Assembly: GCA_903917305.1 (NCBI GenBank)
Contig: CAIXAA010000482.1
Location: 1-10,592 of the forward strand
Source of the DNA: an uncultured Myxococcales bacterium
GTDB lineage: Bacteria > Myxococcota_A > UBA9042
Length of the DNA: 10,592 nt
Direction: 5' to 3'
The position numbers and the translations under genes were made by a program. Each line of letters opens with the position of its first letter. Position 1 is the first letter of the stretch. Below the pieces are notes generated by a model. It searched no databases, was not told the origin of the DNA, and saw only the letters and a list, made by a program, of their open reading frames with translations. Below, in pieces: positions 1 through 5,848 of this stretch.

Positions 1-320
1 CCGCCCAGCGCGTTCTCCGCACCGACCAACTGCTTGACAGCAGGCGAATTTGTCGGATCCGCCGCCGCGCGCTGGCTGGCGACCGCGGCCGTGTTGCGCG
101 CGGCGATGACCGCCTCCAGCGTCTGCCGCTCGTGGCCGAGGTAGGCCTTGGCGGTCTCCACCAGGTTGGGGATCAGGTCGTGCCGGCGCTTGAGCTGCAC
201 GTCGATCTGCGAGAACGCATTCTTGACGCGATTGCGCTGCAAAACCAGACGATTGTACGTCGCGACCACGCCAATCAGCAGCAACACGCACAGACCAAGG
301 GCGATCATCGAGATGGGCAT
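1..320 (-). CDS. lemA: LemA family protein (partial, C-terminus beyond left edge)
   Basis: The first 106 residues are visible; the gene runs off the window. It opens with one hydrophobic segment (about residues 5-20, MIALGLCVLLLIGVVA), which serves as an N-terminal membrane anchor. The hallmark LemA stretch follows: YNRLVLQRNRVKNAF, then QIDVQLKRRHDLIPNLVET at about 39-57, then a helical region rich in Ala and Arg (VIAARNTAA). The family forms a long helical bundle outside the membrane; its biochemical role is not settled, and neighbouring genes are often TPM-domain or membrane-protease genes. Start: ATG at 320 is preceded by GGAGG (327-331) with 6 bases of spacing. It lies 97 bases downstream of the diguanylate cyclase gene on the same strand, so it could be co-transcribed or use its own promoter. 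Family assignment is confident; function is not. Confidence 0.93.
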   Translation of the reverse strand, partial: MPISMIALGLCVLLLIGVVATYNRLVLQRNRVKNAFSQIDVQLKRRHDLIPNLVETAKAYLGHERQTLEAVIAARNTAAVASQRAAADPTNSPAVKQLVGAENALG

Positions 321-361
321 GGGAGGCCTCCGCGACGGCGAGGTGCCGGCTGGCTCTGGCG

Positions 362-390
362 AGCCTACGGCAGGCCCGGAGACCGCGCAA
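362..390 (-). promoter_or_regulatory. Weak sigma-70-like promoter candidate ahead of lemA
   Basis: On the minus strand TTGCGC (390-385) is separated by 17 bases from TAGGCT (367-362), about 40 bases before the lemA start. The match to TTGACA/TATAAT is 4 of 6 and 3 of 6, which is weak in GC-rich DNA. An 8-base tandem repeat (CGCGCAAG twice on the plus strand, 384-399) overlaps the -35 box. This is a candidate only. Confidence 0.22.
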
Positions 391-417
391 GCGCGCAAGT
401 GCTGAACATGCGAACCG

Positions 418-1830
418 TCACGCTGGCGGCGGCACGCGAAATGCCACGGCGCGGTCGCGGCCTTCGCGCTTGGCGGTGTACAGCGCTTCGTCGGCGCAGC
501 GGATGAGCTCCGCGCTGGTGGCGGCGTGGATCGGATGGCAAGCGATCCCAATGCTGACGCTGACTTTGCCGATGTCGATGCCGGCGGCCTCGCGGAAATC
601 GTGGTGCGAGATCGCGGTGCGCAGGCGCTCGGCGACCTCGAAGCCGACGTCGGGTGGCGTGGCGGGCAGCACCGCCGTGAACTCCTCGCCGCCGTAGCGC
701 GCCAGCAGGTCCGTCCCGCGCAGGCCGGTGCCCAGCAGCCGCGCCACCTCGCGCAGCACGCGGTCGCCGACCGGATGGCCGAAGGTGTCGTTCAGGCGCT
801 TGAAGTGGTCGACGTCGACCATCAGCAGCGTCGTCGGCGGCTGCGCGGGCTTGCCGACGTGGCGCTCGAGCACCTCCATGAACTGGCGGCGGTTGGCGAT
901 GCCGGTCAGCGCGTCCTGGCTGGCGAGGCGGGCCAGCTCCGCCACGGCCTGTTCGAGCTGCGCGTTGACCGCCTCCAGTTGCTCATTCTTGCGCTGCACT
1001 TCCGCGGAGCGCTCGGCGACCTTGCGCTCCAAGCCTTCGGTATAGCTCTGCATTTGCGCGGCCATGTCGTTGAAGGCGTCGGCCAGGCGGCCCAGCTCGT
1101 CGTTCTGCGGCACTTCCGCGCGCGCGCCCAGGTTGCCGCGCTGGATGGCGGCCGCGGCGGCGGCCAGGCGGCGCACCGGCGTGACGACCATGCGCGACAG
1201 ACCGCTGTACATCTCGATGCCCAGCACGGCGGCGAACAGGAGCGAGAGGCCGACCAGGGCCCAGCGCGCGATGCGCACGCGCAGCTCCACCGGGCGCAGA
1301 TCGAAGGTCGCGACGATGGTGCCCCAGCGCAGGCCGGAGACGGCCGGCGTCGACACGGTCAGGCGCAAATGACCTGCGGGATCGCGGGTTTCGCGCCATT
1401 CGGCATCGGCGGAGTTGGCGGCGCGCCGGCGAAAGGGCTCATCGAGGCCGAACATCGACGCGGTGGCGACCTCTCCGCTGCGCTCATCCGCGACGGCTTG
1501 GGCGATGACGCGGCCGGAGGAGTCGAGCATGGCAACATGAAGGATGTCCATATGTTCGCCGCCGGCGCGCGCCACTTCGGACAGGTACGCGTCGAGCCGC
1601 TCGAGGGCGTTGACGGACACCGCCATGGCGCACGGCACCGCGAGCGTGCCGAGCAGCGACGCGGCCCGGGTGCGCGCCTCGGTGTGGTAGACCTGGCCCA
1701 TGCTGCGGATGAGCAGGCCGCCGGCCAGGGCCATCGTGAGGAGCACGACGGCGGCGGCCATCAAGGCGAGGCGCGTGCCGATGCCCCGGCCACGGCGCAC
1801 GAGGCGGCTGGTGCGGTCAACGGGTCGCAC
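418..1830 (-). CDS. Membrane diguanylate cyclase: periplasmic sensor, HAMP, GGDEF
   Basis: Predicted to make cyclic di-GMP from two GTP at the inner membrane. Read from GTG it has 470 residues: a basic N-terminus, membrane segment 1 (about 21-41), a periplasmic region of about 145 residues, membrane segment 2 (about 189-208), HAMP (about 209-262), a coiled coil (about 263-302) and a GGDEF domain (about 303-466). The active site GGEEF is at 380-384, with DVDHFKRLND at 339-348. The product-inhibition I-site RGTD (371-374) sits five residues before it, as in feedback-controlled cyclases. No EAL domain is present. Start: GTG at 1830 has GGAGG (1837-1841) 6 bases upstream and overlaps the end of the upstream lipoprotein gene by 14 bases, which indicates translational coupling. 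An open frame continues up to 2112, but that part has no membrane or domain features and lies inside the lipoprotein gene. The periplasmic domain resembles CHASE/Cache-type sensors, but its family is uncertain. Confidence 0.93.
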   Translation of the reverse strand: MRPVDRTSRLVRRGRGIGTRLALMAAAVVLLTMALAGGLLIRSMGQVYHTEARTRAASLLGTLAVPCAMAVSVNALERLDAYLSEVARAGGEHMDILHVAMLDSSGRVIAQAVADERSGEVATASMFGLDEPFRRRAANSADAEWRETRDPAGHLRLTVSTPAVSGLRWGTIVATFDLRPVELRVRIARWALVGLSLLFAAVLGIEMYSGLSRMVVTPVRRLAAAAAAIQRGNLGARAEVPQNDELGRLADAFNDMAAQMQSYTEGLERKVAERSAEVQRKNEQLEAVNAQLEQAVAELARLASQDALTGIANRRQFMEVLERHVGKPAQPPTTLLMVDVDHFKRLNDTFGHPVGDRVLREVARLLGTGLRGTDLLARYGGEEFTAVLPATPPDVGFEVAERLRTAISHHDFREAAGIDIGKVSVSIGIACHPIHAATSAELIRCADEALYTAKREGRDRAVAFRVPPPA

Positions 1831-2815
1831 GGCCCACCTCCGGACGCCCGAACTGGTCGCGGTGCTTCTGCACACGGACCAGCGCGGCGCGGACACCGTC
1901 GTAGGTGTCGTCGGCCGCGGGGATCCAGCCGGTGATGCCCTCCGCGGTGGCGAGCACGGCGCGCCCCTGCTGGCTGCGCGTGTCGAGGTTCTGCAAGGCC
2001 CAGCTGATCTTGCGCACGCCGCTGACGGGAATGGCCGGCCGCGCGCACGTGGCGTCGTACGGGATGCGGCCGGCGCGGGCGAGGATGCGCACGCTGCCCA
2101 GGTCCAGGCCATGCACCGGATCGCCGCGCTTCAAGACCAGCGTGCTGGAAGACACGGCCGCGGCGTCGACCTGCCCGGCGACGAGCGCCGCCAGGGCGGC
2201 TTCGTGCGTGCCGGCAAACAGGGTGGAGCGCAAGTCGCGCTCGGGATCAACCCCGGCCACCAGCAAAGCATCGTAAGGAAAGAGGTATCCCGCCGTCGAG
2301 AACGGATCGACCCATGCCATGCGCCGGCCCTTCAAGTCGCGCAGCCCCTGCGCCGGGTCGTCCACGCGCACCAGGATGTAGGACGTGTAGCTGGCGGCGC
2401 CGTAGGACAGCGTCTGCGCCAGCAGGTGCAAATCCGGCACGCGGCGGCGGGCCATCACGTAGGACAGCGGCGAAAACAGCGCGACATCCACCTGGCCGGC
2501 GGCAAACTGCGCGACGAGATCTTCGTAATTGCTGGCAATCTTGAGCTGGACCTGGACGCCCAGGACGCCGGTCAGCCAGTTGGCAATCGGCTGCAGCTCC
2601 GCCGTCAGGGCGGCGGGGGAGCTGTACGGCGTGACGCCCAGGCGCAGCACCGTCTGCCCCGGCGGCAAGTCCTCGGGTTGCAAGAGCAACGCTGCGCCGG
2701 TGGGCGGCGGCGGCGGAGCCGGCTGGTGCATCGCGATGGAGCCCGCGTCAAGGGGCGGCTCGCAGGCCAGCAGCAACGGCACCAGGAGCAAGGGCAGCAA
2801 GGCAAGTCTGCGCAT
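1817..2815 (-). CDS. PhnD-type periplasmic substrate-binding lipoprotein
   Basis: 332 residues of the phosphate/phosphite/phosphonate-binding (PhnD-like) family. The N-terminus is a lipoprotein signal, with lipobox LLAC ending at Cys18, so the mature protein should be membrane-tethered in the periplasm. A Pro-rich linker (about 31-38) leads into the binding fold. PhnD-like signatures are LRLGVTPY (57-64), a VDVALFSPLSYVMA block (109-122), LRDLKGRRMAWVDPFSTAGYL split over 158-178, AGTHEAALAALVAGQVDAAA (201-220) and the late IPYDATCARP segment (251-260). In transporters these proteins deliver phosphonates or related ligands to an ABC permease, but no permease or ATPase gene lies on either side. 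The next gene is a diguanylate cyclase overlapping it by 14 bases, so a sensory role is inferred. The ATG at 2815 lacks a strong ribosome binding site. The SGNH hydrolase gene ends 59 bases upstream. Ligand unknown. Confidence 0.88.
   Translation of the reverse strand: MRRLALLPLLLVPLLLACEPPLDAGSIAMHQPAPPPPPTGAALLLQPEDLPPGQTVLRLGVTPYSSPAALTAELQPIANWLTGVLGVQVQLKIASNYEDLVAQFAAGQVDVALFSPLSYVMARRRVPDLHLLAQTLSYGAASYTSYILVRVDDPAQGLRDLKGRRMAWVDPFSTAGYLFPYDALLVAGVDPERDLRSTLFAGTHEAALAALVAGQVDAAAVSSSTLVLKRGDPVHGLDLGSVRILARAGRIPYDATCARPAIPVSGVRKISWALQNLDTRSQQGRAVLATAEGITGWIPAADDTYDGVRAALVRVQKHRDQFGRPEVGRATR
1837..1841 (-). promoter_or_regulatory. Ribosome binding site deciding the cyclase GTG start
   Basis: GGAGG lies inside the last codons of the PhnD-type gene, 6 bases before the GTG at 1830-1828. 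It favours this start over upstream in-frame codons and supports coupled translation of the two genes. Confidence 0.75.
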
Positions 2816-2835
2816 GAATCCGCGCTTGGGCCGGG

Positions 2836-2878
2836 TTGACCCGTGACCCAGCGTGGCATGGGGTCACGGCCGGGTCAA
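2836..2878. other. Interrupted 14-bp hairpin between SGNH and PhnD-type genes
   Basis: The arms are TTGACC (2836-2841) plus CGTGACCC (2842-2849), and GGGTCACG (2861-2868) plus GGTCAA (2873-2878). The inner 8 bp and outer 6 bp pair perfectly; a 4-base bulge (GCCG, 2869-2872) separates them on one side, and the loop is 11 bases. The outer arm includes the stop codon of the SGNH gene. No U-run follows on the minus strand, so it is not a classical intrinsic terminator. It may stabilise RNA ends, attenuate transcription or bind a protein. Confidence 0.6.
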
Positions 2879-4203
2879 GGCACGGTTCCGCGGCTGGCGG
2901 TGTCGCGGCGGCTGCCGAAGGCTTGCGGCTGCGCGCCTCCGGGTTCGCGCAGCAGGGCGTACGCGAGGAGCTCGGCGAGCCAGCCGTAGCCTTCGCGCTT
3001 CAAGTGCACGTCGTCGCCCGCCGCGAGCCCGGCGCGCTGCCAATCGAGCATCGCGCCCGGACCGCCCATCGTCGCCTGCGCATCCCAATGCCCGCAGCCC
3101 AGCTCCGCCGCCACCTGCCGCTGCGTCGCGATGACCGAGGGCGTGTGCGGCATCGTGCGCCGGTTGCCGTCGGCGTCCTTGCCCAGCCGATCCGTCGGCC
3201 CGACGATGAGGCACGAGGCTCCCGGCACCGCGGCGCGCACCCGGCTGAGCACCTGACGCCAGGTCGCCGCGTAGACCTCCGGCGGCTCGTCCACATCGCC
3301 GACGTCGTTGGTCCCGTAAGCCAGCACCACCAGATCCGGCGCGCGATCGCGCAACATCTGCTGCCAGATCAATTCGTTCCAATGCAGCACGATGTCGGCG
3401 CGCATCCCTGGAATGCCAAGCTGGTCGACCACGGCGCCCGGCGCGGCGCGGTCGAGGGCGACGCCGAACACGGTCACGGCGCCGTTGCCGACCGGAGAGA
3501 AGCGCACGGTGTGGGCTTCGTCGCGCACGTTCCAGACCCGGCTGCGCACGCCGGCTTCCGCCGCCTTGGTGGCGACCGTGGTGGCCTTGCCGTCGATGTC
3601 CACCGTGAGGTCGCCGCCGGCGGGATCCGTGCGAAACCACAGCGTGATGCGGCTGGCCAGGGCGCCGTAGGGGCTCTCGCGCGTCGTGCGAAGGACCGCG
3701 TATTCGTTGGGATCGCTGCTCGACATCGACAGGCCCGCCACGCCCAGATCGCTGACCTGCGCGCCGCTGGAGCGGTGCCGATCGACGTGCCAGCCGCTGC
3801 TGGCGTCGACGAGCAGGTCCTGGTGGCGGTAGCCGACGTTCCAGCGCGCGGGAAACACGAAGCCGTGGCCGGCGTCGCCGACCCGGTCCTGCAAGAGGCG
3901 GCGCAATTCGCCGGTCCACAGGTCGGCGGCGGTGTGCGAGGCGCCGTAGAAGGCGATGCGCACCTGGCCCTTGCGGCGCTCGGCGCGGTTCAGGGCGGCG
4001 TGGAAGGCATCGAGGGCGTGGCCACCTGGGTCATGGATCGCCACCAGCGCACCTGGACGGCCGCGGGCACCGAGCGGCACCACGCGCGGCGGCCGGGCCA
4101 GCGCGCCCCACGCCACGCCGAGCAGCCCCACGGCAACGATCGCGGCAAGGCTGAGGCGAAGGTGCGGCGACGGCGGCGGGCGCGTAGGCATCGCCCTTGG
4201 CAT
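2875..4203 (-). CDS. SGNH/GDSL-family hydrolase, envelope-targeted
   Basis: About 442 residues. An N-terminal hydrophobic helix (about 17-36) acts as signal or membrane anchor, placing the enzyme in the periplasm. SGNH blocks are visible: block I is FYGASHTAADLWTGE with nucleophile Ser89, where the usual GDS is GAS; block II glycine falls in GIPGMRAD (263-270); block III is GTND (297-300); block V is DDVHLKREGY, giving Asp397 and His400. Around 170 residues separate blocks I and II and look like an inserted beta-rich, possibly carbohydrate-binding, module (WFRTDPAGGDLTVDIDGKA). This layout recalls peptidoglycan or polysaccharide O-acetylesterases of the SGNH group, but the substrate is inferred. 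Start is ambiguous: a TTG at 4227 lies within a hairpin, and ATGs at 4203 and 4191 both retain the signal; none has a strong ribosome binding site. It lies between the Do-like protease and the PhnD-type gene. Confidence 0.85.
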   Translation of the reverse strand: MPRAMPTRPPPSPHLRLSLAAIVAVGLLGVAWGALARPPRVVPLGARGRPGALVAIHDPGGHALDAFHAALNRAERRKGQVRIAFYGASHTAADLWTGELRRLLQDRVGDAGHGFVFPARWNVGYRHQDLLVDASSGWHVDRHRSSGAQVSDLGVAGLSMSSSDPNEYAVLRTTRESPYGALASRITLWFRTDPAGGDLTVDIDGKATTVATKAAEAGVRSRVWNVRDEAHTVRFSPVGNGAVTVFGVALDRAAPGAVVDQLGIPGMRADIVLHWNELIWQQMLRDRAPDLVVLAYGTNDVGDVDEPPEVYAATWRQVLSRVRAAVPGASCLIVGPTDRLGKDADGNRRTMPHTPSVIATQRQVAAELGCGHWDAQATMGGPGAMLDWQRAGLAAGDDVHLKREGYGWLAELLAYALLREPGGAQPQAFGSRRDTASRGTVP

Positions 4204-4209
4204 AGCACT

Positions 4210-4229
4210 GCTTGGCTGGATCGCCAAGC
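4210..4229. other. Small hairpin between the protease and SGNH genes
   Basis: GCTTGGC (4210-4216) and GCCAAGC (4223-4229) form a perfect 7-bp stem with a 6-base loop (TGGATC). It sits 16 bases past the protease stop codon and 6 bases before the ATG at 4203. There is no U-run on the minus strand, so termination is unlikely. It may tune translation of the SGNH gene or mark an RNA processing point. Confidence 0.5.
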
Positions 4230-4245
4230 AAAGTTGTCGCGGTGG

Positions 4246-5745
4246 CTACTTCGCGAGCAGCAGGTAGCGCGCCCGGCCGTCGCGCAGCACCAGCAGCAGC
4301 AGCCGCGGACCGCTGCCTTGCACCAGCCGGGCAAACAGCGCCGGATCGGCCACGGGCTGGCGGTTCACTTCCAGGATCACATCGCCGGGACGCAGCCCCA
4401 CGCGCGCCGCGGCACTGTCGTCCGCCACGTCCGAGACGACCACACCGACGCGCACTTCCTCCGGAATCTCCAGCTGCTGCCGCATCCGCGCGTCCAGCGG
4501 CGCGACCGTCACGCCCGCCAGACCGCTCGCCTCCTTGCCCGCCGCCGGCGCCTGCGCCGCGTGCGGGTCCGTCGCTTGCGTCAGCGTCACCTCGACCTGC
4601 ACGGTCTTCTTGTCGCGCAGCAGCTCCACCGGCACCTTGGTGCCCGCCGCGTGCGCCGCCACGGCGTTGCGCAGATGTCCTGTCGAATCAATGGGCTGCC
4701 CATCCAAACGCATCAGCACGTCGCCGCGCTTGACGCCCGCTTTCTCCGCCGGGCTGTTCTGCTGCACTTCGGTCACCAGGACGCCGCGCTGGCCGGCGCC
4801 GAAGGCTTCGCGCAGCTCCGCGTCGAGGTCCTGGATGCCCACGCCGAGCCAGCCGCGCGACACGTGCCCGTCCTTCAAGAGCCCTTCCATGATCGGCCGC
4901 GCCAGGTTGGTCGGAATCGCAAAGCCGATGCCCTGGCTGCCGCCGCTGCGCGAGAGGATGGCGGTGTTGATGCCGACCAGCTCCCCGCGCAAATTCACGA
5001 GCGCGCCGCCGGAGTTGCCGGGGTTGATCGCGGCGTCGGTCTGGATGAAGTCTTCGTAGTCGTTGATGCCCAAGTCCGCGCGGCCCTTGGCGGAGACGAT
5101 GCCCATGGTCACGGTCTGCGACATGCCGAACGGGCTGCCGATGGCCAGGACGGTCTCGCCCAGGCGCAAGCGTTCGGAGTCGGCGAGCGGCAAGGTCTTC
5201 AACCCGCTGACTTTGCCTTCGAGGCGCAACACCGCGACGTCGCTGCGCGGATCGGCACCGACCAGGCGCGCGCCGAACTCGCGGCCGTCGACCAGCTTGA
5301 CGCGGATCGTGGAAGCCTGCTCGACCACGTGGTTGTTCGTCAGGATGACGCCGTCCTGGCCGACGATGACGCCGGAGCCCAGGCTGTTCTCCTTGCGCTC
5401 CATGCCCTGGCCGCCGTGCGGGCCGAACGGTCCGAAGAACGGGCTGGCGTCGATGTCGCGCTGGCGGGCGACGCGCGTGGTCGAGATGTTGACGACGCTC
5501 TGCACGGCGCGCTCCGCAACATCCGACACGATGTTGCTGGGTTCGGCTGCGGAGACGGCGGGCGGGCTGGAGAGCGGCGGCGGCGTGGGAACGGCCGCGA
5601 TGGCGGGGCTGCGCGTCGGTTCGGCCTGCACACGCGGCGTGAGCTCGAAGCGCCACGCGCAGAAAGCGGCGGCAAGGGCCGCGCTGCCCAGGAGGACGCG
5701 GCCGGCGATGGCGCCGCGGCGGGTGGAATCGTGGTCGTAGGACAT
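4246..5745 (-). CDS. degP: Do-family periplasmic serine protease (DegP/DegQ/MucD type)
   Basis: 499 residues. An HtrA-type protease and chaperone that degrades misfolded envelope proteins. The N-terminus has a twin-Arg-containing basic stretch, then a hydrophobic segment (about 11-31) and a possible signal peptidase site after VQA (39-41). The trypsin-like domain carries the full triad: His139 in LTNNHVVEQ, Asp169 in PRSDVAVLRLEG and Ser245 in NPGNSGGALVN. PDZ1 spans about 296-390 (GWLGVGIQDL, SPAEKAGVKRGDVLMRLDG) and PDZ2 about 408-497 (AAARVGLRPGDVILEVNRQP). The segment between about 92 and 120 is short and Gly/Pro/Phe-rich, closer to DegQ/MucD than to the long loop of E. coli DegP, so the symbol is approximate. 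Start: ATG at 5745 with GAGG (5752-5755) 6 bases upstream; an open extension to 5940 overlaps the E1 beta gene and is not protease-like. The SGNH gene follows closely. Confidence 0.95.
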   Translation of the reverse strand: MSYDHDSTRRGAIAGRVLLGSAALAAAFCAWRFELTPRVQAEPTRSPAIAAVPTPPPLSSPPAVSAAEPSNIVSDVAERAVQSVVNISTTRVARQRDIDASPFFGPFGPHGGQGMERKENSLGSGVIVGQDGVILTNNHVVEQASTIRVKLVDGREFGARLVGADPRSDVAVLRLEGKVSGLKTLPLADSERLRLGETVLAIGSPFGMSQTVTMGIVSAKGRADLGINDYEDFIQTDAAINPGNSGGALVNLRGELVGINTAILSRSGGSQGIGFAIPTNLARPIMEGLLKDGHVSRGWLGVGIQDLDAELREAFGAGQRGVLVTEVQQNSPAEKAGVKRGDVLMRLDGQPIDSTGHLRNAVAAHAAGTKVPVELLRDKKTVQVEVTLTQATDPHAAQAPAAGKEASGLAGVTVAPLDARMRQQLEIPEEVRVGVVVSDVADDSAAARVGLRPGDVILEVNRQPVADPALFARLVQGSGPRLLLLVLRDGRARYLLLAK

Positions 5746-5783
5746 GCTGTACCTCGCGTTTGGGCCCACGGTGGGGCGACAAC

Positions 5784-5801
5784 GGCGCCGCGCAAGGCGC
5801 C
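5784..5801. other. GC-rich hairpin in the 5' leader of the protease gene
   Basis: GGCGCC (5784-5789) and GGCGCC (5796-5801) flank a 6-base loop in the 103-base gap between the E1 beta stop and the protease start. Without a U-run it is a poor terminator. No convincing sigma-70 or sigma-E promoter was found in the same gap. Confidence 0.4.
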
Positions 5802-5848
5802 TCACGAGGGTCTCAACGCCAAAGCCGGCGCGGTTATTCTCTGGAGAG

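Noticed and set aside
526..1935. Plus-strand open frame of 469 codons antisense to the cyclase gene
   Set aside because: No domain is recognisable, it is Arg/His/Ala/Gly-rich, and it is fully explained by the cyclase on the other strand.
1831..2112. N-terminal extension of the cyclase by 94 residues
   Set aside because: The extension lies inside the PhnD-type gene and is a Ser/Arg/Pro/Ala-rich shadow translation; the GTG at 1830 has an ideal ribosome binding site.
1817..2815. A true phosphonate ABC transport operon
   Set aside because: Only the binding protein is present; neither flank encodes an ATPase or permease, and no C-P lyase genes are seen.
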